A stretch of 64,000 nucleotides of DNA from Streptomyces sp. Mut1 (GTDB taxonomy: Bacteria > Actinomycetota > Actinomycetes > Streptomycetales > Streptomycetaceae): assembly GCF_030719295.1 (NCBI RefSeq), contig NZ_CP120998.1, positions 186,001 to 250,000 of the forward strand, in the 5' to 3' direction. The position numbers and the translations under genes are program-made. Below are positions 38,681-47,357 of the stretch, piece by piece. Position 1 is the stretch's first letter; each line of letters starts with the position of its first letter. The notes below the pieces were generated by a model, which was given only the letters and a program-made list of their open reading frames with translations, was not told the origin of the DNA and did not search any database.

Positions 38681-40066
38681 TCAGTCCGCGCAGGCGTGCA
38701 GGCAGGCGATGAGACTGCGGGCCTGCACATTGAGGTAGTGCCGGTGCTGGAGCAGCCAGGTGATCTGAGGCAGCGTCATCCAGCGGAATCCGGGCGGTTC
38801 CTCGTCGAAGTGGTCGTCGCCCACCTCGATGATCATGTAGCGGCTGCGGGAGTGGTGGAAGCGGCCTCCCTCCTCCGACATCTCGGCGTCGTACAGCACG
38901 CGGTCGGTACCCAGGCGGCGCTCGATGTCGAGCAACTGCTCGTGGACGGCTCCCCCCAGCCGCGCGTGGTTCTCGGGGGTGCCCTGCACGGTGGGTGCGA
39001 GTTCGATGGCGTCGATGTAGCCGGGTTCGATACGGGCCCGCAGCAGCACGTGGAGGACTCCGCCGAACCGTTTGACCAGCAGGGCGGCGATGCCGACGCC
39101 GTGCGGTTCGAACAGCGGCTGGGTCCAGCCGCCCACCTCCCGGCTGTTGGCGACGACGTCCACGGCGGTGACGCTGAAGAAGAGTCCGCTCTCGTGCGAG
39201 ATCGACCAGTCCGACTGCCGCCAGCCCGGCAGGTCCCGCAGGCCGACGACGGTGGAGTCCACGTCGTGGACGGCCTGGTTGGAGGTGATCCAGCTGAGGA
39301 TCTCGGTCTCGGTGTGCAGGCCGCCCTGCTCGCCGTCGTCCCCGAATCCGGGCAGGCAGGACAGGACCGTGCGGGTGTCCATGTTCACCCGGTGGTCGAT
39401 GCGCAGCTGCTCCTGCACCTGGCCGAGGGTCAGCCAGCAGAAGTCCTCGCCGGCCTCGACCTCGGGCCCCACCTCGATGACCATGTTGCGGTTGCGTTTG
39501 CGGTAGAACCAGGCGCCGTGCTCGGACTGGAGGACGTCGGCGACCACGCTGCGCGGCTCGGCCTCGGCGAAGTGCTTCACATAGGGCACGAGCCGCCCCT
39601 GGTGCACTCCGGTGTAGTTGCTCTTGGTGGCCTGCACGGTCGGCGACAGCTGCACCCCGTTGGGGTTGCCCGGCTCCGCCTTCGCCTGCATCAGCAGGTG
39701 CAGCACCCCGTCGATCTCACGTACGGCGATGCCGAGCAGCCCGATCTCCCGCTGCACGATGATCGGCTGGGACCACTCCTTCACGGGTCCCTCGTCGACC
39801 TCCACCTTCAGGCCCGCCACCGTGAAGAAGCGGCCGGTGTCGTGCACCAGGTGGCCGCTGTTCTCGGCGAACGACCAGTTCCGCAGCCGCGAGAACGGAA
39901 TCCGGTTGACCTCGTGCACCTGCGCGGCGCAGCGCTCGGCGAACCACTTCTCGAACTGCTCCGGGCTGGTGGCCACGCCTCCGGTGGCACGCGCCGACTC
40001 CGCGAGCCGCGTGCTCAGGGTCGAGTCCGCATGACGCAGAACGTCGGTTCCGATGGTCCGCGGCAT
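38681..40066 (-). CDS. NDP-hexose 2,3-dehydratase
   Basis: A 461-residue protein of the EvaA/TylX3 family, which removes the 2-hydroxyl of dTDP-4-keto-6-deoxyglucose to give a 3,4-diketo-2,6-dideoxy sugar. The family is built of two NUDIX-like halves, and the duplication is visible: SPTVQATKSNY with RNRNMVIEVG in the first half, APTVQGTPENH with SRYMIIEVG in the second. Length matches the usual 460-480. The ATG at 40066 has GGGGAGA upstream. It is the first gene of the minus-strand series and diverges from the exporter operon. Its presence implies at least one 2-deoxysugar in the product. The 3-ketoreductase or aminotransferase acting next could be the 3-aminotransferase at 44000-45112; no sugar ketoreductase is seen. 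Confidence 0.93.
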   Translation of the reverse strand: MPRTIGTDVLRHADSTLSTRLAESARATGGVATSPEQFEKWFAERCAAQVHEVNRIPFSRLRNWSFAENSGHLVHDTGRFFTVAGLKVEVDEGPVKEWSQPIIVQREIGLLGIAVREIDGVLHLLMQAKAEPGNPNGVQLSPTVQATKSNYTGVHQGRLVPYVKHFAEAEPRSVVADVLQSEHGAWFYRKRNRNMVIEVGPEVEAGEDFCWLTLGQVQEQLRIDHRVNMDTRTVLSCLPGFGDDGEQGGLHTETEILSWITSNQAVHDVDSTVVGLRDLPGWRQSDWSISHESGLFFSVTAVDVVANSREVGGWTQPLFEPHGVGIAALLVKRFGGVLHVLLRARIEPGYIDAIELAPTVQGTPENHARLGGAVHEQLLDIERRLGTDRVLYDAEMSEEGGRFHHSRSRYMIIEVGDDHFDEEPPGFRWMTLPQITWLLQHRHYLNVQARSLIACLHACAD

Positions 40067-40400
40067 AGTGTCTCCCCGGTTCGTCTGTCAGTGAGGCGCT
40101 CCTGTTCCGGTCGGGTGACCGGGTCCGGCCCATGGCGTCGCGTACCAGGTGAACACGGCGGCGGGAACTGACCCAGGGGGGCCGGACCGGTCTAGGTGTT
40201 CACTCAGATCCCCGCCGATGAGCTGCCGCGAGCGCGATCCGCCGACTTCCCTAGAGACCGACGGCCGACGGGACATGGGTTCCCGTCCTCCCCAGATGCC
40301 GGCCGTACGCATGGATACGCCGGGCCACCGGAAGGCCGGCCCGAGCCTCGCAGCCGACCGCCGACCGGCTGCCCCGTCCTTCCCGAAGTCTGGAGAACCC
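40067..40400. promoter_or_regulatory. Divergent intergenic control region between PKS/dehydratase and exporter operons
   Basis: These 334 bases separate the two divergent operons and must hold both promoters. Direct reading shows an 8-base inverted repeat, GTGAACAC at 40149-40156 and GTGTTCAC at 40196-40203 (within AGGTGAACAC and AGGTGTTCAC), and a hairpin at 40267-40287. I could not pick out convincing -35/-10 boxes. The inverted repeat is a candidate operator for a regulator encoded outside the window. Confidence 0.5.
40267..40287 (+). promoter_or_regulatory. Stem-loop in the exporter leader
   Basis: GACGGGA at 40267-40273 pairs perfectly with TCCCGTC at 40281-40287 around a 7-base loop. 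It lies about 115 bases before a short leader ORF and has no T-run. It may be an RNA structure in the exporter transcript, but no transcription start is known. Confidence 0.4.
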
Positions 40401-40442
40401 ATGAAGCACACGGCGCCGCCGAGAAGCGCGGCCGGCCGATGA
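40401..40442 (+). CDS. 13-residue leader peptide coupled to the ABC exporter
   Basis: The ORF MKHTAPPRSAAGR starts at an ATG five bases after GGAG, and its TGA overlaps the exporter ATPase start as ATGA. The ATPase start itself has no Shine-Dalgarno of its own (GCGGCCGGCCG precedes it), so its translation probably depends on ribosomes finishing this peptide. Codon 8 is AGA, one of the rarest codons in high-GC actinomycetes. Resistance and export genes for translation inhibitors are often controlled through such leaders, but here that is inference. It could also be a plain coupling ORF. Confidence 0.5.
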   Translation: MKHTAPPRSAAGR

Positions 40443-41446
40443 CGTACGCCATCGAAACCGAGGGCCTCGTCAAACGGTTCGGCAAGGTCAACGCGCTCAG
40501 CGGCCTCGACCTCACGGCGCGCCGGGGCACCGTGCTCGGCGTCCTCGGCCCGAACGGGGCGGGGAAGACGACGGCGGTGCGCATCCTGGCCTCGCTGATG
40601 CCGCCGGACGGGGGCATCGCCCGGGTCTGCGGGTACGACGTCGCGCGCAACCCCCACGAGGTCCGCCGGATCATCGGCCTCACCGGTCAGTACGCGGCCA
40701 TCGACGAACACCTCACCGGGGCGCAGAACATCTCCCTGGTGGCGCGGCTCCTGGGCTTCAAGCGCGCCGCGGCCAGGCGCCGGACCTCGGAGCTGCTGGA
40801 GCGGTTCGGGCTGACCCATGCCGGTGACCGCAAGGCGCAGACGTACTCCGGCGGTATGCGCCGCCGGCTCGACCTCGCGGTCAGCCTGGTCGGTGAGCCC
40901 TCGGTGCTGTACCTGGACGAGCCGACCACGGGACTGGACCCGGAGAGCCGCTACGAGCTGTGGGACATCGTGCGCAAGCTCGTCACCAACGGCTCGACGG
41001 TCCTGCTGACCACGCAGTACCTCGACGAGGCCGACCGGCTCGCCGACGACATCGTGGTGATCGACGGAGGCGTGGCCGTCGCCACCGGCACCCCCGCGGA
41101 GCTGAAGGCGAAGACGGAACGGCAGACGCTGGAGATCCAGCTCGCCCCGGGCGGCGACGTCGAGACCACCCGGCGGATCATCGAGGAACTCAGCGGGAAC
41201 CGGCCCGTCACGGACGGCACCCAACTGCGCACCCAGGTCAATGACACGGCCCTGCCGAGCGCGGTCCTGCGCCGCCTGGACGAGTCGGGCATCGAGGTCG
41301 TCGAGCTGGCGCTGCGCCGGCCCAGCCTGGACGAGGTGTTCCTGTCGCTGACCGGGAGCCGGGGCAAGGACGACCACGACGTCCTGGCGGACCGGCCGGC
41401 CGGCGAGCCGGTGCTCGCGGGCCGGGCGGAAGGGGTCGGCTCATGA
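40439..41446 (+). CDS. ABC exporter ATP-binding protein (DrrA type)
   Basis: A 335-residue ATPase that should power export of the finished polyketide glycoside and give self-resistance. Walker A is GPNGAGKTT at residues 37-45, the signature is YSGGMRRRLDLA, and Walker B is VLYLDEPTTGLD. The switch position reads TTQYLDEAD, with Gln where many ABC proteins have His, as is usual in the DrrA daunorubicin-resistance family. The C-terminal 100 residues include the DrrA-like extension (LRRPSLDEVFLSLTG). The start at 40439 is set by the TGA/ATG overlap with the leader ORF and by homology beginning at IETEGLVKRFG. The stop overlaps the permease ATG (ATGA). This is the first enzyme-sized gene of the plus-strand operon. 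Confidence 0.95.
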   Translation: MTYAIETEGLVKRFGKVNALSGLDLTARRGTVLGVLGPNGAGKTTAVRILASLMPPDGGIARVCGYDVARNPHEVRRIIGLTGQYAAIDEHLTGAQNISLVARLLGFKRAAARRRTSELLERFGLTHAGDRKAQTYSGGMRRRLDLAVSLVGEPSVLYLDEPTTGLDPESRYELWDIVRKLVTNGSTVLLTTQYLDEADRLADDIVVIDGGVAVATGTPAELKAKTERQTLEIQLAPGGDVETTRRIIEELSGNRPVTDGTQLRTQVNDTALPSAVLRRLDESGIEVVELALRRPSLDEVFLSLTGSRGKDDHDVLADRPAGEPVLAGRAEGVGS

Positions 41447-42249
41447 CCGCGCTCGCCCCGCTCCTCCCCGTGAAGCACCGGCTCGGCCCGGTGACGACGG
41501 TCCGGCACTGCCTGACCCTGGGCGGGCGCAATCTGCTGCACCTCAAGTCGAACCCGGGCGAGATCATCGGCTTCGCCGTCGTGCAGCCGCTGATGGTGAT
41601 CGCGCTCCTGGTGTACGTGTTCGGCGGGGCGATCGCCGGGGACACCGCGACGTATCTCCAGTACGCCCTGCCGGGGCTGATCGTGCAGTCGTCGGTCACC
41701 TCCGTGCTCGCCACCGGCACCGGACTGCACCAGGACATCAGCAACGGTCTGTTCGACCGGCTGCGCAGCCTGCCCATCGCCCGGATCGCGCCCCTGATCG
41801 GCCATCTGATCGGCACCCTGGTACGGGTCATGGCCGGGCTGCTCATGCTGCTCGTCGTCGGCGCGGCGCAGGGCTTCGAGATGCGCACGGGGTTCGGGTC
41901 CACGCTGGGCGGGCTGCTGCTGATCGCGCTGTTCGCCACGGGGATGGCGTGGGTCTCGATGCTGGTCGGCCTCGCCGCCAAGTCCGCCACCACGGTGCAC
42001 ATGCTCACCGGCATGCTGGCGATCCCGCTCACCTTCTGCAGCAACGTGTTCGTCAAGACGGACACCATGCCCGGCTGGCTGCGGACCTGGGCGGACATCA
42101 ATCCGATCTCGCAGGAGGCGACGGCGCTGCGCGCGCTGACCTCCGGCGGGCCGGTGGGCAACTCGGTCTGGTGGACGCTGGCGTGGACCGTGGTGTTGAC
42201 GGCCGTCTTCGCCCCCCTGGCCATCCAGGCGTACCGAAGACGGGTCTGA
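41443..42249 (+). CDS. ABC-2 type exporter permease (DrrB type)
   Basis: A 268-residue integral membrane partner of the preceding ATPase, overlapping it by four bases. Hydrophobic stretches are seen around FAVVQPLMVIALLVYVFGG, LVRVMAGLLMLLVVGAA, LGGLLLIALFATGMAWVSML and the C-terminal WTLAWTVVLTAVFAPLAI, consistent with about six helices. The segment near NPISQEATALRAL is the conserved region found late in DrrB-like permeases. Length fits the family (260-290). The pair forms a half-transporter dimer exporter that typically handles hydrophobic antibiotics. Confidence 0.93.
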   Translation: MTALAPLLPVKHRLGPVTTVRHCLTLGGRNLLHLKSNPGEIIGFAVVQPLMVIALLVYVFGGAIAGDTATYLQYALPGLIVQSSVTSVLATGTGLHQDISNGLFDRLRSLPIARIAPLIGHLIGTLVRVMAGLLMLLVVGAAQGFEMRTGFGSTLGGLLLIALFATGMAWVSMLVGLAAKSATTVHMLTGMLAIPLTFCSNVFVKTDTMPGWLRTWADINPISQEATALRALTSGGPVGNSVWWTLAWTVVLTAVFAPLAIQAYRRRV

Positions 42250-42282
42250 CATGGTCCCGCGCTCCCGGAGGGGGACATTCGG

Positions 42283-43497
42283 ATGAAGCACAGCACACAG
42301 GATCTGGCACTTTTCGGCGGCGGACCCGCCTTCCTGGAGGACCGGCGAGTGGGCCGGCCCAACCAGGGCGACCGCCGGCTCTTCCTCGACCGGATGAACC
42401 AGGTCCTGGACAACGAGTGGCTGTCCAACATGGGCCCGCTCATGCACGAGTTCGAGGCGCGGGTCGCGAAGCTCGCGGGCGTGCGGTACTGCGTCTCGCT
42501 GTGCAACGCGACCGTGGCCCTGCAGATGCTGGTCGGGGACCGGGCGACCGGCGGCGAGCCCGGGGACGAGGTCATCGTCCCGGCGCTGACCTTCCCGGCC
42601 ACCGCACACGCCGTGCGGTGGCGTGGTCTGCGGCCGGTGGTCTGCGACGTCGACCCGGTGACCGGTCTGATCGACCCGGACCGGGTCGAGGCACTGATCA
42701 CGCCCCGGACCCGGGCGATCATCGGCGTCCATCTGTGGGGACAGGCCTGCGACGTACGGCGGCTGGAGAAGATCGCCGACACGAACGGGCTGCGGCTGTA
42801 CTTCGACGCGGCCCCCGCACTGGGCTGCACCCACGAGGACACCCCGATCGGGGGCTTCGGAGACGCGGAGGTGTTCAGTTTCCACGCCACGAAGATCGTC
42901 AACTCCTTCGAGGGCGGTGCGATCGTCACCGACGACGACGCGCTGGCCGCCCGCATGCGGGCCGTACGCAACTTCGGCTTCGGGGCGGGCGGCAGGGTCG
43001 AGGAGGTGGGCACCAACGGCAAGCTGAACGAGGCCGCCGCCGCGATGGGCCTCACCTCGCTCGACGCGCTGGAGTCCACCGTCGCGCACAACCGCGCCAA
43101 CTACGAGACCTACCGGGCCGCGCTCGCCGCGGTCCCGGGGGTGCTGCCGCTGGAGTACGACGCGCGGCACCGCAACACCCACCACTACATGATGGTCACC
43201 GTGGACGAGGAGGCCGCCGGCCTGCACCGGGACGTGCTGCTCGACGTGCTGCGCGCGGAGAACATCGTCGCCCAGCCCTACTTCCCGGAAGCCATGCACC
43301 AACTTCAGCCGTACGCCGACGAGTCGACCGTGCCGCTCCCCCACGCCGAGGCGCTGTGCGAGCAGCTGCTCGCACTGCCCACCGGCCCGGGGGTCAGCGC
43401 CGACGACATCGGGATCATCAGCGATGTCGTACGGGCCGCCGTCGCACACGGGCCCGAGGTGACCGCTCGACGGCGTACCGAAACCACCGCGCAGTAG
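42283..43497 (+). CDS. DegT-family sugar 4-aminotransferase (DesI/EryCIV-like)
   Basis: A 404-residue PLP enzyme of the DegT/DnrJ/EryC1 family. The opening LALFGGGPAFLEDRRVGRPN and the motif FSFHATKIVNSFEGGAIVT, with the Schiff-base lysine in ATK, resemble DesI, which aminates C4 of dTDP-4-keto-6-deoxyglucose. A strong GGAGG precedes the ATG, and the permease ends 33 bases earlier. One oddity: the PLP-binding segment reads FDAAPALGC, where family members have Gln or His in place of the Pro. The lysine and the Asp of FDAA are kept. A DesI-like assignment implies a 4-amino-4,6-dideoxysugar, or a C4-amination after 2- or 3-deoxygenation. A change of function linked to the Pro cannot be excluded. 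Confidence 0.85.
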   Translation: MKHSTQDLALFGGGPAFLEDRRVGRPNQGDRRLFLDRMNQVLDNEWLSNMGPLMHEFEARVAKLAGVRYCVSLCNATVALQMLVGDRATGGEPGDEVIVPALTFPATAHAVRWRGLRPVVCDVDPVTGLIDPDRVEALITPRTRAIIGVHLWGQACDVRRLEKIADTNGLRLYFDAAPALGCTHEDTPIGGFGDAEVFSFHATKIVNSFEGGAIVTDDDALAARMRAVRNFGFGAGGRVEEVGTNGKLNEAAAAMGLTSLDALESTVAHNRANYETYRAALAAVPGVLPLEYDARHRNTHHYMMVTVDEEAAGLHRDVLLDVLRAENIVAQPYFPEAMHQLQPYADESTVPLPHAEALCEQLLALPTGPGVSADDIGIISDVVRAAVAHGPEVTARRRTETTAQ

Positions 43498-43559
43498 CGG
43501 ACCCGGACCCGGCACAGCCGTGCCCAGCGCACGCCGGACAGGAACGAGGAGTGGCTGCC

Positions 43560-44003
43560 ATGGCAGCGAGCACCACCGAGACGCCCGTCGGCAGGGTCAA
43601 GCCCAGCCGGCTCATCGATCTCGAACAGCACAAGGACGAACGCGGCTGCATCTCGGTCGCCGAGTCGGAGTGGACGGCCGGATTCCCGATCCGGCGTGTC
43701 TACTACCTCCACGACCTGACGGGCGGTACGTCCCGGGGCGGGCACGCGCACCGCGAGCTGGAGCAGCTCTTCATCGCCGCCCACGGCGGCTTCACCATCC
43801 GCGTCGACGACGGCCACCAGCAGTCCTCGTACCGCCTGGACACCCCCGGGACCGCCCTGTACGTCGGGCCGATGGTGTGGCGGGACCTCAGTGACTTCAC
43901 CCCGGGCGGGGTCTGCCTCGTCCTGGCGTCGCACCACTACGACGAGGCGGACTACTACCGCGAGTACGAGGAGTTCCTGCGAGACAGCCGGAGGCAGGCG
44001 TGA
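43560..44003 (+). CDS. dTDP-4-keto-6-deoxyglucose 3,4-ketoisomerase (FdtA/Tyl1a type)
   Basis: A 147-residue cupin-fold isomerase that moves the keto group from C4 to C3 so that C3 can be aminated. Motifs: [12 protein letters not shown], the beta-strand region FTIRVDDG, and the C-terminal [21 protein letters not shown], all typical of FdtA/QdtA/Tyl1a. The ATG at 43560 follows GAGGA by nine bases. An in-frame GTG at 43551 is too close to that site. The stop overlaps the next start (GTGA). With the following 3-aminotransferase it forms the classic pair for 3-amino-3,6-dideoxysugars such as mycaminose or Fuc3N precursors. Whether the product is gluco- or galacto-configured cannot be told by eye. 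Confidence 0.9.
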   Translation: MAASTTETPVGRVKPSRLIDLEQHKDERGCISVAESEWTAGFPIRRVYYLHDLTGGTSRGGHAHRELEQLFIAAHGGFTIRVDDGHQQSSYRLDTPGTALYVGPMVWRDLSDFTPGGVCLVLASHHYDEADYYREYEEFLRDSRRQA

Positions 44004-45112
44004 CCAAGGTTCCCTTCTTCGACCTGCGGGACATGCACGCGGCCACCGGCACCCAGGAGGAGATCGACGCGGCCGTGCTGCGGGTGTCGCGCTCCGGCCG
44101 CTACATCCTGGGCCGCGAGCTGGAAGCCTTCGAGGCGGCCTACGCCGCGTACTGCGAGAACACCCACTGCGTCGCGACCGGCAGCGGTCTGGCCGCCCTC
44201 GAACTCGCGCTCAGGGCGCTCGGGATCGGTCCGGGCGACGAGGTGATCGTGCCCGCCCACACCTTCATCGGGACCTGGCTCGCCGTCTCGTCCACCGGGG
44301 CGCGCCCGGTCCCCGTGGAACCGGGCGAGGGGTCGTTCCAGATCGACACGGACCTGCTGGAGGCGGCCCGCACCCCGCGCACCCGCGCCGTGATGCCGGT
44401 GCACCTGTACGGGCATCCGGTCGACCTGGACGCGGTGGAGCGCTTCGCCGAACGGCACGGCCTCGCCGTGCTGGAGGACGCGGCCCAGGCGCACGGCGCC
44501 CGCCACCAAGGCCGCCGCATCGGCAGCCGGCACGTCGCGGCCTTCAGCTTCTACCCCGGCAAGAACCTGGGCGCCCTGGGCGACGGCGGCGCCGTCGTCA
44601 CCGATGACCCCGAGCTGGCCGACCGGATCCGGCTGCTGCGCAACTACGGCTCCCGCGAGAAGTACGTGCACCAGGAGAAGGGCGCCAACTCCCGGCTCGA
44701 CGAGATCCAGGCCGCGGTGCTCGCCACGAAACTCCCCCACCTGGACGCCTGGAACGAGCGGCGCCGCACGATCGCCCGCCGCTACACGGAGGCGCTCGCG
44801 GACCTGGACGGGCTCACCACCCCCGAGGAGGCGCCGTGGGCCGAGCCGGTCTGGCACCAGTACGTGCTGCGCACCCCGCGCCGGGAGTTCCTGCGCGAGC
44901 GGCTGGAGGAGGCGGGCGTGGGGACGCTGATCCACTATCCGGTGGCCGTCCACCACACGCCCGCCTATGCCGGACAGGGCCTCGAACCCGCCGCCGGCCT
45001 GCCGAGGACCGAACGGCTGGCCGATGAGGTGCTGAGCCTGCCCATCGGCCCCCAGCTGCCCGACCACGCGATCGACCTGGTCGTGGACGCCGTGCGGAGC
45101 GCGCTCCTGTGA
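44000..45112 (+). CDS. DegT-family sugar 3-aminotransferase (FdtB/TylB-like)
   Basis: A 370-residue PLP aminotransferase with full family motifs: [38 protein letters not shown], and [20 protein letters not shown], where the Lys of PGKN forms the Schiff base. The sequence [22 protein letters not shown] matches enzymes that aminate 3-keto sugars (FdtB, QdtB, TylB, DesV). It starts at a GTG overlapping the ketoisomerase stop, which strongly links the two. Unlike the aminotransferase at 42283, all active-site positions look standard. It could also accept the 3,4-diketo-2,6-dideoxy product of the 2,3-dehydratase, as EvaB-type enzymes do. Confidence 0.93.
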   Translation: MTKVPFFDLRDMHAATGTQEEIDAAVLRVSRSGRYILGRELEAFEAAYAAYCENTHCVATGSGLAALELALRALGIGPGDEVIVPAHTFIGTWLAVSSTGARPVPVEPGEGSFQIDTDLLEAARTPRTRAVMPVHLYGHPVDLDAVERFAERHGLAVLEDAAQAHGARHQGRRIGSRHVAAFSFYPGKNLGALGDGGAVVTDDPELADRIRLLRNYGSREKYVHQEKGANSRLDEIQAAVLATKLPHLDAWNERRRTIARRYTEALADLDGLTTPEEAPWAEPVWHQYVLRTPRREFLRERLEEAGVGTLIHYPVAVHHTPAYAGQGLEPAAGLPRTERLADEVLSLPIGPQLPDHAIDLVVDAVRSALL

Positions 45113-46422
45113 ACGCGCTGCCGGCCCAGGACGGCCCCGCGCACCGGCAGCCACCCGGCCCGCGCGGACACATCGGCGTCTGCACCTTCCCCGCGTACGC
45201 GCACATCGCGCCGGCCGTGCCCCTGATGACCGAGCTGGTGGACCGCGGACACCGGGTCACCTGCTTCGTCACGGAGCGCTTCGCCGACCTGGTCCGGGGC
45301 AGCGGCGCCGAGGCCGTCGTCTACCCGTCGCGCTTCCCCTGGGCGAACGGGCCGACCGGCTCGGCGCTGGAGAACATCCTCGCCTTCTTCGAGGAGGCGC
45401 TCGCCCCGCTGGAGACGGCGGTGACCCGCTTCGACGGCGACCGGCCCGACGTCATCGCCCATGACCTCGCCGCCTCCGAAGGGGCCAGGCTGCTGGCCCG
45501 CGCCTGGGACATCCCGGTGCTCCAGCTGTGCCCGACCATCGCGTCCGGCCCCGGCTTCTCGATGTCCGAGCGGCAGAACCAGGAGGTGACGGGGCCGCCA
45601 CCGGAGCCGATCGACCCGGCCGACCCCTCGATCGGCGCGTTCGTGGAGCGCAGGGGGCGGCTGCTCGACGCCCACCGCATCGACGGCTCCCCGCTCGACG
45701 GCTTCGGCGCGGAGCACGGCGACAACATCGTCTTCCTGCCGAAGGAGTTCCAGCCGGCCGCGGAGACCTTCGACGACCGGTTCTCGTTCATCGGGCCCTG
45801 TCTCGCCGGCCCGTCCGACGACACCGCCCAGGACCCCGGCGGCTGGCGGCCGCCCGAGGGCCGCAAGGTCGTGCTGCTCTCCCTGGGCAGCTCCTACACC
45901 CCCGACCAGGCCGCCTTCCTGCGCTTCTGCGTCGAGGCACTGGCCGGCTCGCCGTGGCACCTGGTGGTGACCCTCGGCCACCGCGTCACCGCCGATGAGC
46001 TGGGCCCGCTGCCGGCCCATGTGGAGACCCACCAGTGGCTGCGCCACCCCGAAGTCCTCAGGCACGCCGCCGCGTTCATCACGCACGGCGGCATGGGCAG
46101 CGTCATGGAGTCGCTCGCCCACGGGGTCCCGATGGTCCTCGTGCCGTACCACATCGACCAGCGGGTCATCGCCCGCCAGGCCGCCGGCCTCGACCTGGGG
46201 CGCGTCCTCATGCGGGAGTCGGCCGACCCGGCAGCGCTGCGCGCGGCGGTCGAGGAGGTCGCCACCGGCCCCCGGATCGCCGCCGCCGTGGCCGCCATGC
46301 GCCGGCACGTGCACGAGGCGGGCGGCGCCTCGCGCGGAGCCGACGCGGTCGAACGCCTGATGCGCCGTCCCGAACGTCCACGCACCCCTCACGCGCCACC
46401 TAAGGAAGTGACTCACCCATGA
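45109..46422 (+). CDS. Macrolide-type glycosyltransferase 1 (GT1/MGT family)
   Basis: A 437-residue GT-B enzyme of the MGT subgroup. The N-terminal acceptor domain has the catalytic-type His in [17 protein letters not shown]. The C-terminal sugar-nucleotide domain has [18 protein letters not shown] followed by [10 protein letters not shown]. It starts at a GTG overlapping the 3-aminotransferase stop and ends overlapping the next ATG. It is slightly longer at both ends than the two following homologues. No auxiliary DesVIII-like P450 is needed by this subgroup and none is seen. It should attach one of the cluster's deoxysugars to the aglycone or to an existing sugar. A self-resistance role (glycosyl inactivation, as for OleI/OleD) is possible because those enzymes belong to the same family. 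Confidence 0.92.
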   Translation: MNALPAQDGPAHRQPPGPRGHIGVCTFPAYAHIAPAVPLMTELVDRGHRVTCFVTERFADLVRGSGAEAVVYPSRFPWANGPTGSALENILAFFEEALAPLETAVTRFDGDRPDVIAHDLAASEGARLLARAWDIPVLQLCPTIASGPGFSMSERQNQEVTGPPPEPIDPADPSIGAFVERRGRLLDAHRIDGSPLDGFGAEHGDNIVFLPKEFQPAAETFDDRFSFIGPCLAGPSDDTAQDPGGWRPPEGRKVVLLSLGSSYTPDQAAFLRFCVEALAGSPWHLVVTLGHRVTADELGPLPAHVETHQWLRHPEVLRHAAAFITHGGMGSVMESLAHGVPMVLVPYHIDQRVIARQAAGLDLGRVLMRESADPAALRAAVEEVATGPRIAAAVAAMRRHVHEAGGASRGADAVERLMRRPERPRTPHAPPKEVTHP

Positions 46423-47357
46423 AGGGCATCATCCTCGCCGGGGGCGCCGGAACGCGCCTGCACCCCGTCACCCTCGCCGTCTCCAAGCAACTGCTCCCCG
46501 TCTACGACAAGCCGATGATCTACTACCCGCTGTCCGTGCTCATGCTCGCGGACGTCCGGGACATCCTCATCATCTCGACGGCCGAGGACCAGCCGCTCTT
46601 CCAGCGGCTGCTCGGTGACGGCTCCGAGCTGGGCCTCAGGCTCAGCTACGCCGTACAGCACGAGCCGAACGGCCTGCCCGAGGCGTTCGTCATCGGCGCG
46701 GACTTCATCGGCGACGACTCGGTCGCGCTGATCCTCGGCGACAACATCTTCTACGGGCCCGGCATGTCCGACTGCCTCCGCGACAGCCGCCGCGACCTGG
46801 ACGGCTGCGTCCTGTTCGGCTACCACGTCTCCGACCCCGAGCGCTACGGCGTGGGCGAGGTCGACGCGCGGGGCCGGCTGATCAGCATCGAGGAGAAACC
46901 GGTGCGCCCGCGCACCGACCGGGCCATCACCGGCCTGTACTTCTTCGACAACCACGTCGTGGACATCGCCAAGAACCTGGTGCCGTCGGCGCGCGGCGAA
47001 CTGGAGATCACCGACGTCATCCGCCACTACCAGCGGGACGGCAAGGCGAACGTGGTCGATCTCGGCCGGGGCTTCGCCTGGCTGGACACCGGGACCCACG
47101 ACTCGCTCATGGACGCGGGCCAGTACGTCCAGGTGCTGGAGCGCCGCCAGGGCGTGCGCATCGCCTGCATCGAGGAGATCGCCCTGCGGCGCGGCTTCAT
47201 CAACGCCGAGGCCTGCTACCGGCGCGGCTCGCGCCTCACCAAGTCCGGCTACGGCGAGTACGTCATGGACACCGCCAGGAAGCACATGGAGACGCGGCTC
47301 ACGAGTCCGGTGGACACGTCCTCGGAGAAGCTGCGGGAAATGGTGGGCCTTCGGTGA
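46419..47357 (+). CDS. Glucose-1-phosphate thymidylyltransferase (RmlA type)
   Basis: A 312-residue enzyme making dTDP-glucose, the entry point for all dTDP-deoxysugars. The nucleotide-binding N-terminus is GIILAGGAGTRLHPVT, followed by SKQLLPVYDKPMIYYPLS and the LILGDNIFYG and SIEEKP motifs of RmlA. It overlaps the preceding glycosyltransferase by four bases and the following one by GTGA. It is about 20 residues longer at the C-terminus than typical RmlA (near 290). A matching dTDP-glucose 4,6-dehydratase (RmlB type) is not found in the window, so it must lie elsewhere in the cluster or be supplied by the host. Confidence 0.96.
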   Translation: MKGIILAGGAGTRLHPVTLAVSKQLLPVYDKPMIYYPLSVLMLADVRDILIISTAEDQPLFQRLLGDGSELGLRLSYAVQHEPNGLPEAFVIGADFIGDDSVALILGDNIFYGPGMSDCLRDSRRDLDGCVLFGYHVSDPERYGVGEVDARGRLISIEEKPVRPRTDRAITGLYFFDNHVVDIAKNLVPSARGELEITDVIRHYQRDGKANVVDLGRGFAWLDTGTHDSLMDAGQYVQVLERRQGVRIACIEEIALRRGFINAEACYRRGSRLTKSGYGEYVMDTARKHMETRLTSPVDTSSEKLREMVGLR

